Source: Chitinophagales bacterium (lineage in GTDB: Bacteria; Bacteroidota; Bacteroidia; Chitinophagales; CAIOSU01). Taken from it: a DNA stretch of 64,000 nucleotides. How positions within the stretch are numbered: position 1 is the first letter of the stretch; every line of letters starts with the position of its first letter. The translations under genes were made by a program, and so were the position numbers. Below, piece by piece: positions 1-7,751 of the stretch. The stretch is taken from contig JBBDNB010000021.1 of the NCBI GenBank assembly GCA_040877935.1, forward strand, positions 59,047 through 123,046. The letters are read 5' to 3'. The notes below the pieces were generated by a model. The model saw only the letters and a list, made by a program, of their open reading frames with translations. It made no database searches and was not told the DNA's origin.

Positions 1-1
1 A

Positions 2-205
2 CTCTGTAGCAAAGTGCCTGCAAAAATCAATATCATAGAGTATAACAAAGTAGAAGATGTGGAATTTGAAAAGGCCGGGGAGAAAAGACGTAAAGGTTTT
101 GTTGCACTGCTTGAAAAGGCCGGAATCACAGCAACTGTAAGGCGTTCGCGCGGTGAAGATATTGATGCTGCCTGTGGTCAATTGGCAAATAAGACCCTGG
201 CTTAG
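2..205 (+). CDS. rlmN: 23S rRNA / tRNA adenine-C2 methyltransferase RlmN, C-terminal fragment
   Basis: This is the end of a radical-SAM methyltransferase that methylates C2 of A2503 in 23S rRNA (and A37 in some tRNAs). Only the last 67 codons are in the window, and the frame is open to the left edge. The visible part has the RlmN tail: a K-I-N-I-I-E-Y-N strand, then TVRRSRGEDIDAACGQLA. In this family that tail carries the conserved R-x-S-R-G-x-D-I-x-A-A-C-G-Q-L block, whose cysteine takes part in the methyl-transfer mechanism. The radical-SAM CxxxCxxC motif lies outside the window. The GTG at 14 is an internal codon, not a start. Identification is firm from the C-terminal block alone. Confidence 0.9.
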   Translation, partial: LCSKVPAKINIIEYNKVEDVEFEKAGEKRRKGFVALLEKAGITATVRRSRGEDIDAACGQLANKTLA

Positions 206-246
206 TGTCAAACAGATAAGCTTGAAATCGGGAAAACTTCAATCTG

Positions 247-329
247 CCCTTACTTTGTTACAAAATAATCAAAAAACACCCCTTACTTTGTTACAATATT
301 TTGTGAAAATTACCCTTACTTTGTTACAA
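247..329 (+). repeat. Three 17-bp direct repeats with a 33-bp period, upstream of the AAA ATPase gene
   Basis: CCCTTACTTTGTTACAA occurs identically at 247-263, 280-296 and 313-329, separated by two unrelated 16-bp spacers. The period is exactly 33 bp (three helical turns), so all copies face the same side of the helix. Each copy contains TTGTTACAA, a small TTGT-ACAA dyad, and TACTTTG, which resembles a -7 box shortened by one base. The last copy ends 10 bp before the ATG at 340. An operator array or iteron-like site is the natural reading. No bound protein can be named. Confidence 0.8.
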
Positions 330-339
330 ATGGATTGAA

Positions 340-1689
340 ATGAAGTTTACAAGGCAAGTTGAAAAAGAGTTAAAGGATTGGCAATCAAGAGTTGATAGAA
401 AGCCTTTGATTCTCAGGGGGGCAAGACAAGTTGGCAAAACTACGCTCATTGAATATTTTGCCCAATCTTATAAACAATTTATTCATCTTAACCTCGAAAA
501 AAAGTCAGATAGATATTATTTTGAAAAATTTGAAGATGTCAAAAAGATTGTTGAAGCACTTTTTATCAAAAATGGATTTTCTGCTCAGCTGCCTCAAACA
601 TTACTGTTTATTGATGAAATACAAGAATCATCCAAAGCCATACAACTTTTACGCTATTTCTATGAAGATATCCCTGAATTACACGTGGTTGCAGCAGGGT
701 CTTTGCTTGAATTTGCCCTAGGAGAAGTAAAATCTTTTCCCGTAGGAAGAGTTGAGTATCTTTATCTTTTCCCTTTGAATTTCCCGGAATTTCTTGCAGC
801 CAGAAATAAGAAAAACCTTGCAAATGAACTGCGCACTGTTCCCGTAAAAGATATAGCACATGCAGCTCTTTTGGAAGAATTCCACATATATGCTATTACA
901 GGGGGTATGCCTGAGTTGATTAAAACATTCACTCTCGAGAAAAGCATGATCAGTTTACCCAGGGTATTTGAAAGCATTTGGGAAACCTATAAAAAAGATA
1001 TCGAAAAATATGGCCGGAGTAGTACTGAAAAGAAAATCATAAAACACATTATGGAAACTGCACCGGAATATTTGGATCAGCGTGTGAAGTTTCAAAATTT
1101 TGGACACTCCAATTACAGGTCAAGAGAAGTGAGTGAAGCCATGAAAAGCTTAGATGATGCAAAAGTAATACAGCTTATATACCCGACAACTGAAAGAACG
1201 GTTCCACCGAAAACTAATTACAGAAAATCCCCAAGATTACAATTTCTTGATACTGGTTTGGTAAACTATGCTTTAGGTATTTTACCACAATTAATGGAAG
1301 TAAAAGATTTAAGCAATGCTTATAAAGGTGCACTTATTCCTCATTTAATAACACAGGAGCTGATTTCACTAAATATATTTGCCTATAAAAAACCACATTT
1401 CTGGGTTAGGGATAAACGACAATCTTCTGCTGAAGTAGATTTGGTAATTCCATATAAAGACAAACTTATTCCAGTAGAAATAAAATCGGGTAGTACAGGT
1501 ACACTAAAGTCTTTACAATCTTTTATAGATACGTCAGAGCATTCCTATGCCATACGTATTTATTTTGGGACATTTAAAATTGAAAAACATCAGACAATAA
1601 AAGGAAAGCCTTATTTATTGATGAACCTACCTTATTATTTGGGAACGCAATTACATGCCTATATAGCGTATTTTGTAGAGCAACATTAA
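340..1689 (+). CDS. AAA family ATPase with C-terminal DUF4143 domain
   Basis: A 449-residue ATPase of the AAA_14/DUF4143 type, common in bacteria and archaea and mostly uncharacterised. Walker A is GARQVGKT at residues 27-34 and Walker B is LLFIDEIQ near 88-95. A sensor-like VVAAGSLLEFAL follows near 116-126. A winged-helix-like middle (about 220-290) precedes a DUF4143 region with a restriction-nuclease-like core, EVDLVI near 365 and PVEIKSG near 379 (an ExD...ExK arrangement). The length is usual for the family. The gene stands alone: rlmN ends 134 bp upstream and the convergent nfu-like gene ends 2 bp downstream. Regulation may involve the three direct repeats just upstream. These genes often behave as accessory, recently acquired genes; a role in defence or DNA handling is only inference. 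Confidence 0.88.
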   Translation: MKFTRQVEKELKDWQSRVDRKPLILRGARQVGKTTLIEYFAQSYKQFIHLNLEKKSDRYYFEKFEDVKKIVEALFIKNGFSAQLPQTLLFIDEIQESSKAIQLLRYFYEDIPELHVVAAGSLLEFALGEVKSFPVGRVEYLYLFPLNFPEFLAARNKKNLANELRTVPVKDIAHAALLEEFHIYAITGGMPELIKTFTLEKSMISLPRVFESIWETYKKDIEKYGRSSTEKKIIKHIMETAPEYLDQRVKFQNFGHSNYRSREVSEAMKSLDDAKVIQLIYPTTERTVPPKTNYRKSPRLQFLDTGLVNYALGILPQLMEVKDLSNAYKGALIPHLITQELISLNIFAYKKPHFWVRDKRQSSAEVDLVIPYKDKLIPVEIKSGSTGTLKSLQSFIDTSEHSYAIRIYFGTFKIEKHQTIKGKPYLLMNLPYYLGTQLHAYIAYFVEQH

Positions 1690-1690
1690 A

Positions 1691-2272
1691 TCACTCCTCA
1701 TTCTCAGCCACCACACTTTCTACTTCGGGCACCATTCTTTTCAATAATCCTTCAATGCCTTGTTTTAGTGTTTGGGTAGAAGATGGACAGCCGCTACAGG
1801 CTCCCTGCAGGCCAAGTGTTACCACGCCTTTATCAAAAGATTTGAAAACAATATTGCCCCCGTCCATTTCAATGGCTGGTTTCACATAGGTATTGAGCAA
1901 TTCCGTGATTTTCAGGTCGAGCTCAGAAGCATCTGCACCCATTTCGGCAGCAGCTTTTTCCTGGCGTTTTTTGTCAAAGTCGGGACTTAAAACGGCTTTC
2001 TCCTCAGTGATGTATTCCTTTAGAAAAGCTTTGATCTCAGGAATAATTTCTATCCATTCCGGGCCTTCCACCTTTTTAATGGTCACAAAATTATTGGCTA
2101 TAAAAACCCCATTCACAAAAGGAAAATCGAAAAGCGCTTTCGCCAAAGGTGCTTCTTCGGCATCAGCTACTTCTTTAAAATCCAGGCTTCTGTTGGGCGC
2201 AATTACTTTATTGGCGACAAATTTCAGGGAATCCGGGTTGGGTGTATATTCTGTATAAATTTCAATGTTCAT
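1691..2272 (-). CDS. NifU/Nfu-type Fe-S cluster scaffold protein
   Basis: A 193-residue cytoplasmic scaffold that would carry Fe-S clusters to apo-proteins. It has the two-domain Nfu layout. The N-terminal Nfu domain begins with IYTEYTPNPDSLKFV at about residues 4-18. The C-terminal NifU domain holds CSGCPSS, with cysteines near 159 and 162 forming the bridging CxxC of a homodimer. The ATG at 2272 is chosen because the family starts with this strand; an in-frame TTG at 2296 would only add eight residues. Its stop lies 2 bp from that of the convergent ATPase gene. The upstream spacer holds a double palindrome at 2347-2394. Identification is strong; partner proteins are not visible here. Confidence 0.92.
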   Translation of the reverse strand: MNIEIYTEYTPNPDSLKFVANKVIAPNRSLDFKEVADAEEAPLAKALFDFPFVNGVFIANNFVTIKKVEGPEWIEIIPEIKAFLKEYITEEKAVLSPDFDKKRQEKAAAEMGADASELDLKITELLNTYVKPAIEMDGGNIVFKSFDKGVVTLGLQGACSGCPSSTQTLKQGIEGLLKRMVPEVESVVAENEE

Positions 2273-2346
2273 GGCAAAAATTTCTTTTGCCAACAAAGGT
2301 ACAAACCTTTTGGTTTAGCTCAATGTCCTCATTTTAGTGCCGTGAA

Positions 2347-2394
2347 AACTGTCAGACAGCTTTTTTGCAGCTATATAGTAGCTGTCAGACAGTT
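2347..2394. repeat. Nested inverted/direct repeat upstream of the nfu-like gene
   Basis: CTGTCAGACAG, itself a near-palindrome, occurs at 2349-2359 and 2382-2392, again 33 bp apart. With flanks, AACTGTCAGACAGC (2347-2360) and GCTGTCAGACAGTT (2381-2394) form 14-bp inverted arms with one central mismatch. Between them AGCTA and TAGCT make an inner hairpin. It lies 75-120 bp upstream of the ATG at 2272, in the only spacer that can hold this gene's promoter. It may be an operator or a REP-like palindrome; the GTCTGAC-type core is shared with the repeats at 12 and 16.7 kb. Confidence 0.7.
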
Positions 2395-2440
2395 GGTGAT
2401 TTCTAAAGGATTTTGTTTTCAATCCCAGCATTTCGACTTC

Positions 2441-4213
2441 TCAATTGATTAATTTTCCGGTAGCATCAATCTGTTTTTCAGTCATCAACTGCATGCCATT
2501 GCTTTCAATTTCCACCATTACAGTTGCTTTGCTGTTCTCAAAGCTTTTGGCAAATTTATATTGCGGTTGAATTTTGTAATTCCCGTCTTTGTCAATATAG
2601 CCCCAAAGCCCTGTTTCAGGATCTTGTACAGGTGCTAAACCTTCTTTAAATCTACCGGCCTGATCATAAGTTGCTTCAATTATAAATCCTCCGTTTTGAC
2701 CAATAAAGCCCCATCGACCACCTTTTGAAACTGGTGCCAGTCCTTCGCTAAAGGATTCAGCATCATCAAACTGTAAGCTGATGACTTCCCTTCCGCCAAT
2801 ATGTACAAAGCCATAACCTTTTTCATCATTGCCAACCAAAGCCATGCCTTCTGAAAAAGGATAGACATCATCATAAATTATCGGGACAACAGCAACGCCC
2901 TTTCTGTCAATATAGCCCCATTTGCAGGGAATATCATCACAATTGCCTGTGGAAACCAGAGCTCGCCCATCTTCAAAAGGACTAACTTCTGAATAATTTT
3001 CAGGAATCACCATTTTTCCCTCCTTATCGATATAGCCATAGTTGCATTCATCCAAACATTCCGATGTAGTTACAGCAGCCATACCTTCTGAAAATTCATA
3101 GGCATCTGTATATTGTGCGGGAATTAATATGGTTTCTGAATGAATGTCTTTATAGCCAAAAAGCCCATTCTCATCTTCATAAAGTTCTAATGCTCTTTTG
3201 GAAATGCGAATGTCTTTGGCCAATTGTTCTTTGAAAGGGAAATTGGGAAATTCACGCTGAAAATTCAGGTAGGTAGCGGTTTCTTTATTGAAGTTATAAG
3301 CATCGTACAACAATTGCCAGACCATATTTACATTCTTATTGTTGAGAAAATTGCGCACAAAATCTGTGTATTTCTCAATTGATCCTTCAGTAATTGAAAG
3401 GATGTAAACACTATCCTGAGCTTCTTCTGAATAGGGGCTGTTGGAGTAATTATTGATAAAATCTACATAGGCTTCAAGGGTACCTGATGAAGTAACGGTT
3501 TTATACAACGTGTATTCATATTGTTCTCTTGCTTTTTCAGCATAAGGACTTTCAGGATATTTTTCAGCAAAGGTTTTGAAATCTCGATAACTTCCTCCTT
3601 TTGTTTCCTGCTCATAGAGCGATTTTTCATACAAATCCTGAGCATATTCAATTTGACTGGCATTGGGATATTTTTTCATAAAATCCTGAAAGCTTTTATA
3701 GGAATCCTGGCTTTGCGCAGCTTTAAAAGCCATTTCATTTCTGCGCTCTTTGGCTTCAGCAAGCTGGGGAGCACTTAAAAATTCTGCTGCAAAACGCTCC
3801 CAAATTTCAAGTGTATTTATACTATCGGCCAATTGATAGCCATGGGTATTGATGCGGCTCTGCAATTTGTCTATAGTATAGGGACGGATTCCGTGTTTTT
3901 TGTAGCGGTTTTTATCCCGATCAGATGAGGTAGGGTAGGTTTCAGTGCATTTGAGCATGTACTTGTTGGCTTTAAATATATCAAAACCCGAATGGTCTTC
4001 CATAAAGAAATAGAGTGCCAGTGCGTAGTTCAGACCAAAATTGTCTTCAGCATCATTATAGGCATCTTCAAGATTAATGCGCGCCTGTTCGTATGATCCG
4101 GCACGAATCAATTTCAATGATTTCGTGACAGCATCTGCCTTAAGCAAGAAAGGCATTGCAGTAAATATCAACAGGAAAATTACTGTATTTTTTGTTTGAC
4201 TTGTATTTGGCAT
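2441..4213 (-). CDS. WG-repeat protein with tetratricopeptide-like N-terminal half
   Basis: A 590-residue protein with a hydrophobic N-terminus (about 10-26, VIFLLIFTAMPFLLKADA), probably a signal peptide. Residues 30-330 are helical. Several units there share the pattern Y-x2-F-x3-Y-P-x-S-x-Y-x3-A, such as FAEKYPESPYAEKA, resembling outer-membrane TPR proteins. Residues 345-575 carry about six WG-type repeats (W/Y-G-Y/F-I-D, IIPxxYDxxxxFSEGxAxV), the KWG/WG beta-propeller-like family of unknown ligand. Four cysteines sit in two of these repeats (CLDEC, CDDIPC). The gene is monocistronic, with the divergent barrel gene starting at 4360. The family is clear; the function is unknown, and a periplasmic or surface location is inferred from the signal peptide. 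Confidence 0.85.
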   Translation of the reverse strand: MPNTSQTKNTVIFLLIFTAMPFLLKADAVTKSLKLIRAGSYEQARINLEDAYNDAEDNFGLNYALALYFFMEDHSGFDIFKANKYMLKCTETYPTSSDRDKNRYKKHGIRPYTIDKLQSRINTHGYQLADSINTLEIWERFAAEFLSAPQLAEAKERRNEMAFKAAQSQDSYKSFQDFMKKYPNASQIEYAQDLYEKSLYEQETKGGSYRDFKTFAEKYPESPYAEKAREQYEYTLYKTVTSSGTLEAYVDFINNYSNSPYSEEAQDSVYILSITEGSIEKYTDFVRNFLNNKNVNMVWQLLYDAYNFNKETATYLNFQREFPNFPFKEQLAKDIRISKRALELYEDENGLFGYKDIHSETILIPAQYTDAYEFSEGMAAVTTSECLDECNYGYIDKEGKMVIPENYSEVSPFEDGRALVSTGNCDDIPCKWGYIDRKGVAVVPIIYDDVYPFSEGMALVGNDEKGYGFVHIGGREVISLQFDDAESFSEGLAPVSKGGRWGFIGQNGGFIIEATYDQAGRFKEGLAPVQDPETGLWGYIDKDGNYKIQPQYKFAKSFENSKATVMVEIESNGMQLMTEKQIDATGKLIN

Positions 4214-4359
4214 ACCGGTTATAACTATACGGATTAGAGGCGTTTCTGTTGCAGAAATTTAAGCAGAAATAAGCAATAAGTGACTTATTTTATTCAATAA
4301 AAAGCAAACAGCACAATTAATTTCATAAATTAGCAGCGGATTTTAAAAAAAACAACATT

Positions 4360-5082
4360 ATGAAAAAACTAATTGTATTAAGCGTATTTATTGCGTTAGG
4401 CATGTCCACCTATGCCCAAAAAGGATTACACCTTGGTGTTAAAGCTATTCCTCAATCTACCTGGATGTTTAACAATGCTGATGCCGACAACTCAGATTTT
4501 GTCTATCGTTCTACTTTTCGTTCTGCTTTTGGTCTGGATGTGGATTATCACTTCACTGATGGGGTTGGTGCTGGAATCAACCTGCTTTTTTCAGGTCAGG
4601 GTCAAAAATTCAGAAGTGATGGGGGATTAGCTGAAGGTTTTAGAAAACTGACTTATTTAAAGCTGCCAATTTTGTTGAATTTTAATACCAGCTCAGAATC
4701 GGTTGTCATGTTCAAAGGTAGTTTAGGACCGCAGTTTGCCTTCCCAATTAAAGGAACACTGGAAACCAATGGTACGACCTTTTTTGGCACATATTCCAAT
4801 GAAAGAGATATAAAAGACTACTATAAAGTAGATATAGGGATTGTGTTTGGCTTTGGTCTTGGCTTTAATATTACCGATTATTTGCAGGCTTCACTGGGCT
4901 TGCGCTTTGATGCAGGTTTTACTTCTGAAGATACGGATATGACCAATTCAATTGGTGCTGCTTCTCCTGGCGATATACAATTCGCTTTTCCTAAAGAGAA
5001 CAACGGAGGATTAAGAGGAAGTACCACCCAGGTGACCGGAGGTGTTGAAATCGGATTCAAATACATCCTGAGAATGGATTAA
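4360..5082 (+). CDS. Outer-membrane beta-barrel protein (PorT-like family)
   Basis: A 240-residue secreted protein with the signal peptide MKKLIVLSVFIALGMSTYAQ, the Bacteroidota cleavage style ending in A-Q. The rest is made of alternating, aromatic-rich beta strands (for example YHFTDGVGAGINLLFSGQG and LTYLKLPILLNF), as in the small PorT/OMP_b-brl barrels. The last residues, GVEIGFKYILRMD, give a terminal barrel strand but not a classical terminal F. It stands alone between the divergent WG-repeat gene and a strong terminator at 5105-5141. The fold class is confident. Whether it is structural, a small channel or a T9SS-related barrel cannot be decided. Confidence 0.8.
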   Translation: MKKLIVLSVFIALGMSTYAQKGLHLGVKAIPQSTWMFNNADADNSDFVYRSTFRSAFGLDVDYHFTDGVGAGINLLFSGQGQKFRSDGGLAEGFRKLTYLKLPILLNFNTSSESVVMFKGSLGPQFAFPIKGTLETNGTTFFGTYSNERDIKDYYKVDIGIVFGFGLGFNITDYLQASLGLRFDAGFTSEDTDMTNSIGAASPGDIQFAFPKENNGGLRGSTTQVTGGVEIGFKYILRMD

Positions 5083-5104
5083 TTTTTTTGGATAAAATGA
5101 TAAT

Positions 5105-5141
5105 AAAAAAGGTGAGGTCTTAAGTGGCTTCACCTTTTTTT
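5105..5141. terminator. Bidirectional intrinsic terminator
   Basis: AAAAAAGGTGA (5105-5115) pairs perfectly with TCACCTTTTTT (5130-5140) around a 14-nt loop. T-runs follow on both strands. It sits between the convergent barrel gene and the DUF445 gene, so it can stop both transcripts. Confidence 0.9.
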
Positions 5142-5162
5142 CGTGAGTCTTTAAAACAAACG

Positions 5163-5756
5163 CTACAATTTTAGAATCAAAATTTGCACGAGGCCAATTA
5201 AAAAGCCAATTACGGCACCAATCAACTCAATAAATTTGAATTCCTTTTTGAGTATGTGGTTAAGCATTTCCTCTAATTTGTCCGGTGGAAAAGCTTCAAT
5301 CTTTTCAATGACTATTGTCTCTACATCAAATGCATCTTCCAGATTGGTGAAGTATTCGCTCAATACAGCAGGAGCTGCATTTTCTACTTCTGCTATCAGA
5401 TCTTCTTTAATCTTCATTTTGCGCTTGGCACTGAACAAAACCGAGGTGAAAGGATATTTTTCAGGAAATTTATTGCTCAGATAATCATCAACTTTGGCCT
5501 CCACAATATTCTTTATATAAGTAACACTGTCGCCTCCACTTATCTGATCTTTGATATCATCTGCGGAAATCAATTCTTTTGCCACCATTCTTCCTATGTT
5601 CTCAGCTACTTCTTTCTGGCGTTTAGGAAAAATCCCTTGTAATTTAAATAATATAAAGTTCTTTTCTTTTTTGGGATGAAAGAGCATTTTTACTGCTAAA
5701 TAATTGGTAAACCAACCGATAACCGCGGCAATAACCGGTAAAAAATAAATCATCAT
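5163..5756 (-). CDS. DUF445 family membrane protein
   Basis: A 197-residue protein starting with the DUF445 signature: a membrane segment at about 4-20, then GWFTNYLAVKMLFHPK. A helical soluble middle contains KRQKEVAENIGRMVAKELI. A C-terminal membrane segment (FIELIGAVIGFLIGLVQILIL) closes the protein. Both ends are therefore membrane-anchored with the middle on one side. Two adjacent ATGs exist (5754 and 5751); the first is used. DUF445 proteins (YheB-like) have no established biochemical function. Genes on either side do not suggest a partner. Confidence 0.88.
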   Translation of the reverse strand: MMIYFLPVIAAVIGWFTNYLAVKMLFHPKKEKNFILFKLQGIFPKRQKEVAENIGRMVAKELISADDIKDQISGGDSVTYIKNIVEAKVDDYLSNKFPEKYPFTSVLFSAKRKMKIKEDLIAEVENAAPAVLSEYFTNLEDAFDVETIVIEKIEAFPPDKLEEMLNHILKKEFKFIELIGAVIGFLIGLVQILILKL

Positions 5757-5823
5757 AGAGCGAAAATATAAGACGGATTAATCTTTCGTTTTGGATTCGT
5801 AAATATAGCAATACTGAACTAAC

Positions 5824-6513
5824 TTAACCCTTTCTAAAAAGTATTCCTTCCACAATGAACCACTGCCCAAAAATATAGGTGCTCATTATTGCTATTCGCT
5901 CGTGTTCAAAGACCTGGTAAAATTTATTATAAGCAATCATGGCGTCTGACATAAAAAACAATATGGTACCAAACATTACAAAGTAAAAGCTTTTTGTACT
6001 CACCTTTTTCCAGCGGTTAAGTGCAAAAATCAACATGCTGGTAATAACAAGTGTGTACAGCATTACCGGTGCTTTCATATCACCAAGCCCAGGCAGTAAA
6101 AAGTAAATAAACAAAATAGAAAAAACAGCAAATGGCAAGGCAAAATGAGGTTTTGAAACCACCAACGATGTTATAGCAGTGCGACTTAAGTCTTTATAAA
6201 AACTAATGCTATAAAAAATATGAGCTGCCAGGAATGCCAATAATCCATAAATAAAAAAATTGGTTTCACTGTGGCCTTTAAGTAAAGCTAAATCTCCCAG
6301 CCAGGAAAAAAACAATGCAGAGATGAGTAAATAGTCCGTTTTATGTTTTGAAACATCCTTACTGCGCAAAAGATAGTAGATCAATAGCAAGGGCATTAAT
6401 AATGATTTAGTAACAGCCATTGAAAGTAAATCGTCCTCGGTAAGTGTAACAAGATGGTATGCGAAAAAAAGCAATAAAATAACTCTGAGTAATAAAGTGA
6501 AATGCCTTTTCAT
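5824..6513 (-). CDS. YhhN-family membrane protein (lysoplasmalogenase-like)
   Basis: A 229-residue protein with about eight membrane segments. It shows the YhhN/TMEM86 features: SALFFSWLGDLALL near residues 66-79 and a late GTILFFMSDAMIAYNKF near 181-197, each with the conserved aspartate in a membrane helix. Characterised animal homologues hydrolyse the vinyl-ether bond of lysoplasmalogens. Bacterial substrates are less certain, so the name is by family. The ATG at 6513 gives a charged start (MKRH) followed by a first helix. It is divergent from yebC. Confidence 0.85.
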   Translation of the reverse strand: MKRHFTLLLRVILLLFFAYHLVTLTEDDLLSMAVTKSLLMPLLLIYYLLRSKDVSKHKTDYLLISALFFSWLGDLALLKGHSETNFFIYGLLAFLAAHIFYSISFYKDLSRTAITSLVVSKPHFALPFAVFSILFIYFLLPGLGDMKAPVMLYTLVITSMLIFALNRWKKVSTKSFYFVMFGTILFFMSDAMIAYNKFYQVFEHERIAIMSTYIFGQWFIVEGILFRKG

Positions 6514-6583
6514 GTTTGTTAATAGTTTGTCAATTAGCCATTTGCTAAATTTAAAGGAATTCGTGCAGAGATACCCTATTTAT

Positions 6584-6591
6584 TAATTTTG
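6584..6591 (+). promoter_or_regulatory. Candidate -7 box for yebC
   Basis: TAATTTTG matches the Bacteroidota -7 consensus TAnnTTTG and lies 36 bp before the yebC ATG at 6627. The -33 element is not clear. Assigned by motif and position only. Confidence 0.5.
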
Positions 6592-6626
6592 TTTGTGCAG
6601 TAATAAAATCTAAAGTCAATAGAACT

Positions 6627-7376
6627 ATGTCCGGACACAATAAATGGTCTAAAATAAAACGTAAGAAAGGAGTTGCAGATGCAAAACGCGGAAAGGAATT
6701 CACACGTGTCATTAAAGAGATTACCGTTGCTGTAAAAGAAGGAGGCAGCAGCGATCCTGAAATGAATCCCAGGCTTAGATTAGCAATTGCCAATGCAAAG
6801 GGCATTAATATGCCAAAAGAAAATACGGAAAGGGCGATTAAAAAAGCGGAAGAAAGCGGTGGTGCAGGTTATGAAGAATTGACTTACGAAGCTTATGCCC
6901 CCGGTGGAATAGCTGTTTTTGTAGAAGTAGCCACTGACAATACAAACAGAACCGTTTCCAATTTGCGCAGCCTGTTTTCCAAATCTGGTGGTAGTCTGGC
7001 TACAAGTGGTTCTGTAGCTTTTTTATTTGAGCGAAAAGGTGTTTTTGAATTCTTGCTGGGCAATTATTCAGAAGATGAACTGATGCTGGATTTAATTGAT
7101 GCTGGTGCTGAAGATGTGGAGGTGGATGAAGACTATGTTACGCTAACCTGTGCATTCGAGGATTTTGGAAATGTGCAGGACAAACTTGAGAAAATGAATA
7201 TAGAAGTGAAAAAAGCAGGAGTGGAGTACATCCCTAAAACTACAACAGCACTTGAATTAAATGAAGCAAAAAAAGTACTTCGCCTGATTGAAAAACTGGA
7301 AGACGATGATGATGTGCAATCAGTTTATCACAATTTGGAATTGAGTGATGAGCTGATAGCTGAGCTAGAACAGTGA
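6627..7376 (+). CDS. yebC: YebC/PmpR (TACO1) family protein
   Basis: A 249-residue cytoplasmic protein that opens with the family hallmark MSGHNKWSKIKRKKG and continues with the three-domain YebC fold (LTYEAYAPGGIAVFVEV near 90-106). These proteins are annotated as transcriptional regulators. Recent work on YebC and TACO1 supports a role in translation, relieving ribosome stalling at proline-rich stretches. The usual length is 240-250 residues. A TAATTTTG box lies 36 bp upstream. The TGA stop abuts the stop of the convergent MmcQ-like gene with no spacer, so 3' ends of the two transcripts must overlap. Confidence 0.95.
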   Translation: MSGHNKWSKIKRKKGVADAKRGKEFTRVIKEITVAVKEGGSSDPEMNPRLRLAIANAKGINMPKENTERAIKKAEESGGAGYEELTYEAYAPGGIAVFVEVATDNTNRTVSNLRSLFSKSGGSLATSGSVAFLFERKGVFEFLLGNYSEDELMLDLIDAGAEDVEVDEDYVTLTCAFEDFGNVQDKLEKMNIEVKKAGVEYIPKTTTALELNEAKKVLRLIEKLEDDDDVQSVYHNLELSDELIAELEQ

Positions 7377-7751
7377 TTATTCTATTTTAAAGCTTTGCAG
7401 TTCTTTCATAAGTACCTCCCTATCTGTGGTCTTTAATGTTTGTACCACCAATTTGTAAGAATCCAATATCCATTCTATAATCTGCTTATCTGGAATCATT
7501 CCATCCATATCCACAGTATTCCAGTGTTTTTTATTCATGTGATAACCCGGGCTTACCTCTGTATATTCTGTGCGCAGCTCAATGGCTTTTTCGGGATCGC
7601 ATTTCAGGTTGATGCTCTTAAAAAGATCAATATCAGTAAGTGCAAACATTTTTCCCGAAACTTTAAATACCAGCACATCTCCACCGAAAGGCATAGATTC
7701 TGTAGTGTCGGGGAGTGAAAGACAAAAATCTCTGAAGCTTTCAATATTCAT
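7377..7751 (-). CDS. MmcQ/YjbR family protein
   Basis: A 124-residue small protein with the YjbR (cyanobacterial/CyaY-like fold) pattern. FRDFCLSLPDTTESMPFGGDVLVFKVSGKMFALTD spans residues 6-40, then come LKCDPEKAIELR, PGYHMNKKHWNTV and PDKQIIEWILDSYKLVV. Members are called DNA-binding by fold only; no function is established. Its ATG overlaps the last codons of the upstream membrane-protein gene by 11 bp, so the two are probably translationally coupled. The length is usual for the family. Confidence 0.9.
   Translation of the reverse strand: MNIESFRDFCLSLPDTTESMPFGGDVLVFKVSGKMFALTDIDLFKSINLKCDPEKAIELRTEYTEVSPGYHMNKKHWNTVDMDGMIPDKQIIEWILDSYKLVVQTLKTTDREVLMKELQSFKIE

Noticed and set aside
247..329. 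Phased repeats as a small CRISPR array
   Set aside because: Repeats of 17 bp with 16-bp spacers are too short for CRISPR, only three copies exist and no cas gene is present.
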